Positions 20,210 through 30,780 of a DNA stretch of 64,000 bases are shown here, one piece after another. The notes beneath the pieces are model-generated. The model did not search any database and was not told where the DNA came from. It was given only the letters and a program-made list of their open reading frames with translations. The translations under genes were made by a program, and so were the position numbers. This DNA is from Dipteris shenzhenensis (Eukaryota; Polypodiophyta; Polypodiopsida; Gleicheniales). The stretch is taken from NCBI GenBank assembly GCA_047967505.1, contig CM106538.1. The stretch is one strand, 5' to 3'. Numbering within the stretch: the stretch's first letter is position 1; every line of letters begins with the position of its first letter.

Positions 20210-20720
20210 CACTCTCTACCCTTGAACTCCCTTCTCCTCCTCCTTCCTCTCTCCCTTGAATCTCCTCCATCTCCTCCTCCTCCTTCCTCCCTCCCTTGAA
20301 CTCCCTCCTCCCTCCTCCTCCTCCTTCCTCCCTCCCTTGAACTCCCTCCTCCTCCTCTTTCCTCCCTCCCTTGAACTCCCTCCTCCTCATTCCTCCCTCC
20401 CTTGAGCTCCCTCCCTTGAACTCCCTCCTCCTCCTCCCTCCTCCTCCTCCTTCCTCCCTCCCTTGAACTCCCTCCTCCTCCTCTTTTCTCCCTCCCTTGA
20501 ACTCCCTCCTCCTCCTTCCTCCCTCCCTTAAACTCCCTCCTCCTCCTCCTCCCATCTCCTCCTTCCTCCCTCCCTTCAACTCCCTCCTCGTCCTCCTCCT
20601 CCTTCCTCCCTCCCTTGAACTCCCTCCTCCTCCTCCATCTCCTCCTTGTCGTCCTCCTCCTCCTCCCTTATCCTCCTCCTCCCTCCTCCTCCTTCCTCCC
20701 TCTTCCTTCCTCCCTTCTCC
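20210..20720. repeat. Homopurine/homopyrimidine tandem array in gypsy-E 5' LTR
   Basis: Units of the type CTCCTCCTTCCTCCCTCCC plus TTGAACTCC repeat with variable numbers of CTC triplets. The matching array in the 3' LTR is 40145-40500. The long open frames over it (poly-Arg/Glu/Gly on one strand, poly-Pro/Ser/Leu on the other) are composition artefacts. Confidence 0.9.
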
Positions 20721-21107
20721 ACAACCCCTACCCCTCAAATCTGTGAAGGAGACTAGCTCTTCACTCCTCAACCTTGGACTCCTCCTAAACCCTACAACCC
20801 CCTCTAAACCCTAGAACTCCTAGTTAACTCTCTCAACCCTGTCCCCATTTCTAACCCTGAAATCCCCTTCTAAACCCTTGAACTCCTGTGGAGGCGAGAG
20901 CCTCCATCAATCATTATAATCTAGCCCTCTTTCTCATTCACATACTCATGAGATCTGCTTTCCATGCTTCAGCCTATACCTCTCAACGGAACACGACCCG
21001 AGGACCTATGCTACACTTGTGAACACCTATGCTACAATGAGCAATGACACGACTGTAGGTGACCAACACCCACGGAACCTGCAAAGGGGGAAAACAGAGA
21101 GAACATT

Positions 21108-21125
21108 TGGTGGCATTGTCGGGGA
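21108..21125 (+). other. Primer-binding site of gypsy-E
   Basis: TGGTGGCATTGTCGGGGA starts three bases after the LTR end. The plant tRNA-Asp-type site used by several gypsy lineages is TGGCGCCGTTGCCGGGGA, so four C/T- or G/A-type changes separate them, consistent with methylated-cytosine decay. Confidence 0.75.
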
Positions 21126-21304
21126 CGTTAGCGCCTGAAGTGGAAGTGGAGCACGTGCTTGCATGTGTGAAAAAACAACCCCCTATGAGAAACCATACTA
21201 GATACATCCCTCAAGGCAAAGGAATGAAAAAATGCTTCCAAATAATGCAAAAGGATAATGTTGACTTACAAAATCACATTAATACACTAAACACCCAAAA
21301 TTAA

Positions 21305-22370
21305 CCCTTATTCCCCCCACATCCTATAAAAGCAACATCAACCCCCCTCATTTCTTTCCCCACCCTTTTGCTAGCCACTTCCTTCTCCAAATTCTGTTAA
21401 GCTGCCATAATTTCCATCTTTCTCTATTTTCTGTCCACCACCACCACCACCACTTTTTCCGTCAACCCCCCCTCCATCACCACTTTTTCCGTCACCCCCC
21501 CTTCCATCTCCATCTCCACCTCCCATCATCTTCCTCCCCACCACCTCCACTTTTTCCATCCATCCCCCATCTCCCCCACTCAAGGTAGCCAGCCTTGTTT
21601 CCTCCACCATCTCTCTACCTCTCTCTACACCCCATCTCCCCTTTTTCCCCTCCCCCTCCATCTCCCATCTCCTCCACCCCCCCCCAACCTACACCATCTC
21701 TCTACATCTCTCCATCCCCCACTCCCTTCACTCCATTATCTCTCTACCTCTATCTACATCCCATCTCCCCATCCATCTCCCATCTCCTCCTCCACCCCCC
21801 ATCTCCAACTCCCTCCACTCCACCATCTCTCTACCTCTCTCTATCCCCCACTCTCTACACTCCATTCTCTCTACCTCTCTCTATCCCCCTCCACCCCCAC
21901 CTCCTTCCCCCCTTCTTCCCTCTTTCCCCCCCATCTCCATCTCCACCTCCACCCCTCCTTTTTTACCCCCTCCACCCCCCCCTTCTTCGCTCTTTCCCCC
22001 CCATCTCCATCTCCACCTCCACCCTCCTTCCCTCTTTCCCCCCATCTCCATCTCCACCTCCACTCCCTCCATCTCCACCTCCAACCCCTATTCCCTTTCC
22101 CTCCACCTCCACCCCCCCCTTTTTTTCATCTTTACCCCCCATCCCCATCTCCACCTCCACCCCCTTCCACCCCCACCTCCTTCCCCCCTCCTTCCCTCTT
22201 CCCTCCCATCCCCATCTCCACCTCCACCCCCCCATTCCCTTTCCCTCCACCTCCACCCCCACCTCCTTCCCCCCTTCTTCCCTCTTTCCCCCCCTTTTCC
22301 CCCTTCACCCCCCCTTCACCCTCTCCACCCCTCCCTCCATCCCCCTCACCCCCCTCTTTTTTTCCTCCAC
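21305..22370. repeat. 1-kb C-rich polypyrimidine tract
   Basis: The plus strand is almost purely C and T with A mainly in CCATCTCCA and CCACC words. Repeated units such as 'ccatctccatctccacctcc' and 'ctctctacctctct' indicate slippage expansion. Confidence 0.85.
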
Positions 22371-22373
22371 CCC

Positions 22374-22374
22374 C

Positions 22375-22441
<67 letters not shown>
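22374..22441. repeat. (CT)n microsatellite
   Basis: About 33 CT units with one G interruption near the start, followed by a C run. Confidence 0.95.
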
Positions 22442-22444
<3 letters not shown>

Positions 22445-22499
22445 CCCCCCCTCTTCCTCAACCGAACCCCCCTTCTCCCTATCTAATAAGGCCTAAGGT

Positions 22500-22745
22500 C
22501 TTAAGGTTGCCCACAGCAACCGCGATGGCGCCCACATAGAGGCGGCTGTGCTTGCACAGCGGCGGTGCCCACATTAGCAGCACTAGCGCTCACATAACGA
22601 CGACGCCCGCACAAAGGTGGCGACGCCTGCACCAGTCGTGGTGCTTGCACAAAGGCGACGATGACAATGGTGAAGCCCACCTGTGTCGATGGCGGTGGTG
22701 CCTGCCCACATGCCACATGGCGGCGGTGACACACCCGCCAAGCCT
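22500..22745. repeat. GC-rich minisatellite in gypsy-E leader
   Basis: Degenerate repeats of GGCGGCGGTG, GCCCACA and GCACAAAGGCGACGACG with an approximate 30-bp period. It is much more GC-rich than its surroundings. Confidence 0.6.
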
Positions 22746-23627
22746 TCGCCTTAAGAGGCTAAGGCTTTAGGCCTCTCTCCCCCTCCCCCCTTCAAAAAAA
22801 GAAAAAAAAGGACCCACCGAAGCCACCACCCGATCCCCCAGAAATTAACTTTAGTTAGTTAGACTAACTATAGTCAAATTAACTGGTATAGTTACATAAA
22901 TTAGGTTAGGCTCAGGACCAGTTATAGTAGCTGAGTCCAAACTAACTAGCAGTTAGTGTACAACCCTAGTAAGGACAAAGGTCTAAGACCATTCAGACTT
23001 GGCCCAAAGACAAAAGGGTCCCTAAAATCCCCTAACTTTGAAGGTCCATATCTTGCCCGTTTGGAACCCAAATTGGACCCAGATTGAACCACAATTTCAC
23101 ACACAAAAACACCATGCTATGGGGTATTTTTCCAGCCAATTTCACACCATTTAGGCATCCATAATACACGTTAATTTGCACCCCCGTGTGGGTGGCTTTT
23201 TCACACTAATTCGCTCATAAAATTCCGTCGAGACCTTCGATTGACAATCTGTCTGCACCGACACATTTTTCCACTCATGTGGAACAATCCTAGGCACGTG
23301 TTTAACATGACGGTCCCTATGACACTAATGCATCTCTAACCCACTAATAATTTTGACTCCTTTTTTTGGGAACCCATATCATTGCCGTTTAAAGAACAAA
23401 TTGCATCGGGATTGAACCCAGATTTCATGCATGTAAAGATCTATTGTAAATAAAGTGTTTCAATGTGTTCAACCATCAATTTTGGGCTCCAATAGTCACC
23501 TCACATAGGCACTGATTTCGACCCTGCTTGCTTATTTTTTACCATTTTCGGGTCCACGAAGGTCAAAATCATTATCAGACTTTGCAGTCATATGCACCCA
23601 CTTGAAAATCACAAATAAGACTTGTTT

Positions 23628-25610
23628 ATGCACCTGAGATCAGGAAAAAAACTAGAACCTATCTGCTTTCGAGAGCTTTCTTCGACCGTCGCCGCTCTTC
23701 AAGAATTCAACCTCTCACCATTGACAAGCAGCATGGAGGAAATTACAATTGAAGAAGCAATAAGTAGCAACGAGCAAAGTCCTTCAGAACACCTTAAAGA
23801 ACGACGCAACTGCAACAACAACGACAATGGCAGACGACACTTTGGTAAATTGGAAATGCCAAAGTACAATGGACGAGGGGACGCCGCTAGGTTCCTTCAA
23901 CTCTTCAACGCAGCATGTTGTGTTGGAGGCGAACTAGTCAAATGAAACCAAAGCCACTTGGTTCCCAATGGCCCTAACTGATGAGGCTTTGGAATGGTAC
24001 CTCGACCTTCTTGTAGAGGAGAGAGCCACATGGGCACTGTTATCTGACCAGTTCAGAAGAAGATTCCAAACAAAAAGGCTACAAGATGACCCCGCATTGC
24101 AACTCGGCAATATAGACATGTGCAAGAACCTGGGAAGAATGAAAAGATTAATAGCAAAATGTGACCCCTGTCCAAACGACAAGTACCTCATATCATGGTT
24201 CATATCTGGCCTGAAAAAATCCATTCACAAGGATATGAAAAAAGTCAACTGCACATTTCAGCGATGCTCATGAAGCTGCAAGTGACATTGAGGATGGCAT
24301 GACCGACTCTGACAGTGACAGTGATAGCTATAAATAAATTGTCATCGCGATAAGAAAACTTCAAAGAAGGGAAGCACTTCCCTTCTTTGTGGGAAGTGCT
24401 TCCCTTCTTTGAAGATTTCTTATCGCGATGACAATTTATTTATAGCCATCACTGTCGCTGTCAAAATCGGTCATGTTGTCCTCAATGTCAATTGCAGCTT
24501 CATGAGCATCGCTGAAATGTGCATAGCTGTTGACTTTTTTCATATCCTTGTGAATGGATTTTTTCAGGCCAGATATGAACCATGATATGAGGTACTTGTC
24601 GTTTGGACAGGGATCACATTTTGCTATTAATCTTTTCATTCTTCCCTGGTTCTTGCGCATGTCTATATTGCCGAGTTGCAATGCGGGGTCATCTTGTAGC
24701 CATGACCCTAAGAGTAAAAGAAGAAATGATACAGGGCATCGAGCAAAAGTTGCATGTCTCTCAGCCACCACAGTACCCATGGAGAGAAAATATTTGGTGC
24801 CCACATTGTATGGCCAACCATACATCCAATGAATGCCCGATCTTGAGGAACACACTCAGCCCACCAGAAGTGGCTCAGCCCCCATGCTTATGGTGCCCCA
24901 TTTGCAATGCTGTAGGGCATGATGTAAATACTTGCTTCTACAATATGAGGGTATCTCAACCCTGGCCCCAACAATACCAACAACCATCGCAAATCCCAGT
25001 ATACAGACAATTGGGACTGGCACCTAATGCACAAGTGCCACATCTCAACCCACTCCCAGTGAGAACACAAGTGCCTCAACTAATGAGGAATCCCAATCCC
25101 CCACAATATCCACGAGCTCCCAATCTTGCTCCAGTAGTTTCGGTGCAACAACTCCAAACTAAAGAGCAGGAACCTCACTATGATTATGAAACAAAATACC
25201 CTATGTACTACATGGATGGTGCTGAAGGACTCATCCCAATGTATGCAAATCAAGTAAGACCCACCACATATCGAACACCCATCAAGTGTTTTGGTTGTGG
25301 AGAAAACCACCACATAGCAGAATTCCCAACCCCACTTCATTCCAACTTGTGTGCAGGGAATGTGGAGTTGGGCATGCTTGCATGGATTGCCCACTAAGAA
25401 CAAAGCCTCAGCCAACCACGAAAATAAAACCTGAAGTACCCCTGGGGATGATAAGTGTGGAAAATCACAATGTGGCAACACCAAGTGTGGCATCACAGTT
25501 GATCTTGATCATAACAAGACAACAGAAAGAAGAGGCACGGAAAAAACTCCTTTTTGCTCAAAAAGCAAAGAGCCCTCTAGCAAAACAAGCCATGCCAATC
25601 CCATAACATA
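23628..25610 (+). pseudogene. gypsy-E gag, containing an inverted duplication
   Basis: The likely start is ATG 23628 (MHLRSGKK, a common gypsy gag start). The capsid-type retrotrans_gag region has KLEMPKYNGRGDAARFLQLF, then ALTDEALEWYLDLL, TWALLSDQFRRRFQTK and LISWFISGLKKSIHKDM (23830-24240). The frame is broken at 23945 and 24270 and then disrupted by the 24078-24701 foldback. It continues at about 24700 with zinc knuckles CPHCMANHTSNEC (CX2CX3HX4C) and CPICNAVGHDVNTC (CX2CX4HX4C). A third and fourth, KCFGCGENHH and CRECGVGHACMDC, are near 25285 and 25365. Four knuckle-like motifs are unusually many. Confidence 0.82.
24078..24701. repeat. Inverted duplication (foldback) inside gypsy-E gag
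   Basis: Arm 24078-24382 is repeated in reverse complement at 24391-24701 with an 8-base centre. The central 24 bp of each arm pair perfectly (GGGAAGCACTTCCC words). Outer parts differ by scattered substitutions and one 4-5-base deletion in the left arm. Both arms encode the same gag segment (QDDPALQLGNIDM...KKVN), so it is a duplicated and inverted piece of gag rather than a separate element. Confidence 0.92.
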
Positions 25611-25619
25611 GTGAGACCA

Positions 25620-26050
25620 TGCCTAGCACATCCATAGAAAGTGCCACCCAAGGAGCCAAGGAAGCATACCCCAATGCTGAAACTAAAAAGATGCTCTATC
25701 AAGCCTTGAAGCAATGGGTTCAACAAGAACAATAAAAATTTGAGGCAGACAGGATGGCAGCAGTAGAGGGGAGAGCACCATCAGCACCTAGCATTGACAC
25801 AGTGATTGATCCCAACAACTTCTAAGAGGTAATAGAACAACATACAAAACATCCCTAATTGGATGGCACCGCACTAGCAAGCTTGATAAGCTGCCCAGTC
25901 ACGATGCCAATTGGGACCTTACTAAGAAATTGCCCTACAATGTGAGAAAGTTTCAAGGGATGGATCAAATCTTCATAATACTTCCCCCCACCTGAAGAAG
26001 AGGAAAAGACAATTTTGGTAGAATTCGGTGCTTGAGATGACATAAAAAAT
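25620..26050 (+). other. gypsy-E gag-protease spacer
   Basis: Degenerate coding-like sequence with stops between the last zinc knuckle and the protease; no recognisable domain. Confidence 0.5.
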
Positions 26051-26053
26051 GTA

Positions 26054-26470
26054 ACCATCCTGCTGGAGCATAAAGCCTTTGGTCAATACCTGGCAATAGT
26101 GGATGACGGAGCCCAAGTAAACATTCTAGCAAAAGAGCTATATGAACAACGGGGTCTACCTCCAATTCAAAAGGCCACATTTAAAATCTGTCTAGCTGAC
26201 CACACGAAAATGAAGCCATTAGGTATTGTTGACAATGTGTCAACAAAAATTGTGGGAGTAAGATTCACACTCCAGTTTACTATCTTGGATCTTTCCAAGG
26301 GCGCCACAGCATACCAAATATTGTTGGGAAGACCATGGCTTTGAGAAGCGTTGGTACTCCATGATTAGGGCACCAATAGGATCACTATCCAAAATAGAGA
26401 AACCGATATAAAGATAAATTTGGGAACAGGGAAAATCAAACTCACTATTCCTAGAAATGTTGAAGACACT
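26054..26470 (+). pseudogene. gypsy-E aspartic protease
   Basis: It reads FGQYLAIVDDGAQVNILAKELYEQRG, where DDGAQVNI corresponds to the D-[ST]-G-A-x-x-N/D active site. About 70 residues on is YQILLGRPWL, the conserved end motif. The residue after the catalytic Asp is Asp rather than Ser/Thr, as in several plant gypsy proteases. A stop follows GRPWL and the frame continues with two more stops. Confidence 0.82.
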
Positions 26471-26479
26471 TCTTCCACT

Positions 26480-27293
26480 ATAGCCACCAGTCATTCATCC
26501 CTTGAACCTACCAATGCACAAAAGCCCATAGCAGGGGATACACAAAGTGACATCAACAATTGGATATAGACATTGGCTACAATAGATAATTGTAAAACAA
26601 CACATCTAATGTTGCCAGATGTGGATGCCCAAATGATACAACTAGAAGCACCAATCTGGGACGATGAATCAGAAGTTGTGGAAATGCCAGTCTTTATGAC
26701 AGGTGTCGAATGGGACAGTGACCTTGAAGAGTCCATAATAGAAGGCTACGGTGCCGACATAGAGTGGGATCTAGAAATAGAAGCTGATAATGCATCCTTG
26801 GAGGGCCAAGTATTTGACAATGACTTGGCAATCCTATAGGCACTCATGGCCATTGACTTCCCCAAGATCGACCCTCCATCACACTCCAAAGGCAACCGGT
26901 CTAGGAAAAAGGAGGGTGTATAGTGTCACAAGGCCAAGATAGAGCATTACAATGAATTCGAAAGAATGCAGACAAGAGTGGTAGAATTGTACTTAACTAA
27001 GCCCATAAAAGCACCTGAGTCCCCAAATTTTAAAATGGGATCCTAAAGGGCTTGAAGGTCTTTGTATGGCTGAAGAACCACTCCTTGGGAGTGCAACTCC
27101 TATTGAAAATCTATCACTAGTCTCACTAAGCAAAAAATTTAGAAAGTTCAAACCCAATGTGAGAATGAAGAGTGAAAAGGTCACCAGTAACAAAAAAGAA
27201 GAACGAGGGAACACAAATGAATTGGACTAAACATATTCCAGTGAAGCTAGCAGCCAAGCAAGCACCTCAAAAGGCCATGAAGGACTGAGGGAA
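26480..27293 (+). pseudogene. gypsy-E protease-RT linker
   Basis: Acidic, low-complexity coding-like sequence (for example VEWDSDLEESIIEGYGADIEW near 26710-26780) with several stops. It links protease to RT. No motif of known function is visible. Confidence 0.55.
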
Positions 27294-28930
27294 GTGCCCG
27301 ATTACTTCAAAAACTACACTAGAGGAGAAGCAAAAATAGCAATGCCTAGGCTAGTCAGGGAATCTAAGCTCAAAGAAATAGAGAATATTGAGGATACCCT
27401 AGTTTATGAAGGACTAGCCAAAATAAGGAAACTGAATCTTGCCTTGGACGGTGAAGGAGAAAAGCTAGTATACATCAGTGAACAGCTCACTCTAGAAGAA
27501 GAAAATGAATTGAAAGCATTACTAATGGAATATAGAGATTGCATGGCTTGGTCCTACAAAGAAATGAAAGGGATTTCCCCAAAAGTTGCAGTACATACCA
27601 TACCAATAAGGGAAGGATCCAAACCAAAGGTATGTGGACCTTACAAGACAAATCCCAAGTATGGCACCCATGTCTATGAAGAACTAGAAAAACTACTGGA
27701 GGCTAGTTTCATTTATGAGATCGAGCATACCGACTGGGTGTCACCAATTGTGATTGTTCCTAAGAAAAACAAGAAGCTCAGAATATGTGTAAATCTAAAG
27801 AATGTCAATACAGCAACAATCAGAGATCATTATCCCCTACCATTAACTGAAACAGTTTTAGAAAGGGTAGTAGGATTTGAAGTGTATAACTTCTTGGATG
27901 GGTTCAGTGGGTACAACCAAGTACAAATTGCACCTCAAGATCATGAAAAGATAGCATTTGCAACAGAATGGGGTATTTTTGCATACAAAGTCATGCCATT
28001 TGGCTTATGCAATGCCCCATCTACTTTTCAAAGGGTAATGTACACCGCCTTCAAGAAATTTCTCAACAAGTTCCTACAAGTATTCCTCGACGACTTGTGC
28101 ATACACTCAAGAAAAAAGGATCACTTGCAATGCCTTGAAGAAGTGCTTAAAAAATGCAGGGAGTATGGAATCTCTTTGAATCCTCTAAAATGCCAATTCT
28201 TGGTCACATACGGAGTAGTCTTAGGACACATAGTCTCTCGACATGGGATTGCAACTGACATGGACAATATAAAGATCATCATGGAACTTCCCCCCCCGCT
28301 AAATGCCAAGGGAATTCTAGTCTTCATGGGACATGCTGCATACTATAGAAGATTCATACTGAGGTATGCCATGATTGCAAGGCCCCTATACAAGCTCCTA
28401 GTCAAATTCATTTGGACAGATGAATGCGAACAAGCATTTGAAACCCTCAAGTGGAGATTGATCACAACCCCTATTCTAATGGCACCAAATTGGGACATAG
28501 AATTTCATGTACATACTGATGGTTCCAATTATGCAGTAGGGAGTGTGTTATGTCAACCTGGCAAGCACAATAAAGACTACCCAATATACTTTGCAAGCAT
28601 ACACCTAAATGATGTGGAGGTGAATTACACCATAATAGAAAGAGAAGCCTTGGCAATGATCTACATCATGAAGAAATTTCGACACTATCTATTAGCTACT
28701 GACTTTATCTTCTACACAGATCATCAAGCCTTATTATATCTTGTGAATTGGCCATGTACCATAGGCGGGATCACTCGATGACTTCTACTGTTACAAGAAT
28801 TCAATTTCAAAATCGTGGTGAGAAAAGGAGGTCAACATTTCATTGCCGATCACATGTCACGATTGAGGACAGGAGAAGAACCAGAAGGAATAGAATATGA
28901 TCTACCAGATGCCGCATTATTTCAAATAGA
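27294..28930 (+). pseudogene. gypsy-E reverse transcriptase and RNase H
   Basis: It is open for 495 codons (27294-28781). RT motifs are WVSPIVIVPKKNKKLRICVNLKNVN, HYPLPLTETVLERV, FLDGFSGYNQVQIAPQDHEK (first catalytic Asp), VMPFGLCNAPSTFQR, and LQVFLDDLCIHS, where FLDD stands for the usual YxDD. The RNase H part has FHVHTDGSNYAVGSVL, YTIIEREALAMIYIMKKFRHYL and FYTDHQALLYL. A TGG-to-TGA change ends the ORF at 28781; after it LLLLQEF and HFIADHMSRL, a typical end, are still readable. The polymerase core looks well preserved. Confidence 0.93.
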
Positions 28931-29089
28931 CGTTGTGCCTGATTGGTGTGGACATCCTTGGGTATTTAATGGCAAGAAGACCACCTCCTGAAATGAAAGC
29001 AATGGATGCTAGAAAACTAATTCTAAAAGCTGCACCCTATCAGCTCATTGCAAGACAACTATACAAGATGGGCAAGGACTAGGTTTGAA

Positions 29090-30165
29090 GGAGATGTATG
29101 ATGTCACATGAGATCATGCCAATCCTCAGTGAAGCAAATGAAGGCATTGCAAGCGGACATTTCCAAGGGGAAGCAACCACAAGAAAAGTCCTTCTCACAG
29201 GATACTGGGTGACCAACACTTTAGTCAAATGCCTATGAATATGTCAAAAGCTGTGATGTATGCCAATGAGCTTCTAAACCACAACACAAAGACTTCAATC
29301 CCCTAACAACAGTCATTGCACAAAAACCCTTTGAGAAATGGGGGATTGATTTCATGGGTCCCATCCATCCAGCAGCAAAAGGAACATAGGCACATTACAT
29401 CATTGTGGCCATAGATTACTTTACTAAGTGGGCTGAAGCTAAAGCCATCAGAAAGCCAGATGCCAAAAGCACATCAAGGTTCTTATATGAGAATGTGATC
29501 ACCCGATTTGGATGTCCCATTGAAATTGTGTCAGATAGAGGCACACATTTTGTCAATGAGGTCATCCAAGAACTCTTGTCTGGCTTTATGGTGATCCATA
29601 GAAAGAGCACACCTTACTACCCCCAAGGGAATGGACAAGCCGAATCCACCAATAAAATTCTATGTATTGTCCTCACAAAGGTAGTAGAACCAAGGCGTTC
29701 TGGTTGGGCAGAGAAACTAAATGCAGCCTTATGGGCATATAGAACCACACTCAAGGTCAGTACAAGAAATACACCTTTTCAATTAGTGTACGGCCTTGAA
29801 GCTGTGGTCCCACTGGAATTTGTAATACCTAGTCTATGCATAGCAGTACAAGAATGCATGGGAGATCATGAATCACTGAAAGAAAGACTCTACTAATTAG
29901 AGAAGCATACAAAGACCGGATTAGTTGCCTGCCATGCCATGACAATAGAAAAACGAAGAAGGAAGGCATGGTTTGATAGAAACCTCAAAGACAAAGACAT
30001 CAAAGAAGGTGACCTAGTTCTGCTACACAATACCAAAGTCCATAAGGGCAAGCTCAAATTTCTAGGTCAAGGACCCTATAGAGTCAAAAAAATGAATCCC
30101 ATCGGAGTTGTGTTGCTAGAAACACTGGATGGAGTCCAGTTCACAACAACAATAAATGGCAGCTG
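29090..30165 (+). pseudogene. gypsy-E integrase
   Basis: The zinc-finger region (SHEIMPILSEANEG, SGHFQGEATTRKVL, then CDVCQ) is damaged by stops and shifts. The core has WGIDFMGP (first Asp), IDYFTKWAEAKAI, IVSDRGTHFVNE (second Asp) and STPYYPQGNGQAESTNK (Glu), so D,D,E are present. Then come WAEKLNAALWAYRTT and TPFQLVYGLEAVVP. A C-terminal stretch DLVLLHNTKVHKGKLKFLGQGPYRVKK (29940-30165) is the usual gypsy integrase end. I see no chromodomain. Confidence 0.92.
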
Positions 30166-30780
30166 ACTGAAGTGCTACTACATCAACATGCAAGCCATCC
30201 CTGACAATAATAAAGATTTGGGGGTCCCAAGTCTTCCATAGTTATGACTAGATTGTCCCACGAGCACTCACTAGCATATGTACGCCTTCGCACATATAGG
30301 TAGTTTCATTCGATTTCAACCTAGGGCTTAGAGGTGATGACTATGTCCTAGTTGCCCTATGATTCCCTTAGAAAATTAAGCATATAGGAGGAATGCCTAC
30401 CTCACTAGTCATGCATAGCACACCCACACGTTTCGAGCACCATGAATAAATTTCACAAATAAAAGCCCCAAGAGATACTTGTTGTAAATCCACACACACA
30501 GCACCCTCATCACAAAAAGAGTAAAATGCATTAGCCACTCACAAAAGAATCATGCACTCTTGGCACATGACACTATATTGGCACTGTCAACTGGAACCTG
30601 ATTCATGTGTGCAATACCAGGGTGAAGACATCCAATAAGATGGGAAAAAGTCTACAATGCCATCGACAAAGCAACACCATGCCAAACGGCCTAAGCCTCA
30701 ACCTCAATAGCCCTCCTCAAATCACCAACCTAAAGAAGGACACGGTGTAGACTCACCTACCCAGAGGTCAGCACCAAAAT
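30166..30780 (+). other. Non-coding spacer between gypsy-E integrase and the extra ORF
   Basis: Several short ORFs only. It has CAC/ACAC-rich words and no recognised motif. Confidence 0.5.

Larger units (their letters stand above)
19874..21105 (+). repeat. 5' LTR of gypsy-E
   Basis: It matches 39769-40888 from 'tgataaatYttaaaggatgagg' to 'gaaaacagagaSaaca'. It contains a tandem 30-bp word with ACTTTGTGTAGAGAC and CCAAAAGGTCCCC (about 19988-20050), a TATA box (20072-20079) and a CT-rich tandem array (20210-20720). It is about 110 bp longer than the 3' LTR, mostly because of that array. Confidence 0.9.
21126..23627 (+). other. 2.5-kb untranslated leader of gypsy-E
   Basis: No viral gene motif. 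It contains a C-rich pyrimidine tract (about 21305-22370), a long (CT)n run (22374-22441), a C/G-rich tandem region with words like GGCGGTGGTGCC and GCACAAAGGCGACG (22500-22745), and an A-rich/AT-rich remainder with 'ttagttagttagactaacta' near 22850. A TATAAAAG is at 21325-21332. Open frames over the C-rich tract are composition artefacts. Confidence 0.65.

Noticed and set aside
20190-20814. 193-codon Arg/Glu/Gly-rich frame (-) and 105-codon Pro/Ser/Leu-rich frame (+)
   Set aside because: They lie in the CT-rich array of the gypsy-E LTR; the 3' LTR copy shows the array expands by slippage. Same for 40135-40606.
21595-22539. 314-codon Pro/Ser-rich frame and opposing Glu/Gly-rich frames
   Set aside because: Pure C/T tract of the gypsy-E leader; no conserved residues or codon pattern.
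22552-22770. Possible GC-rich exon
   Set aside because: Degenerate GC-rich minisatellite with stops in all frames beyond about 70 codons.
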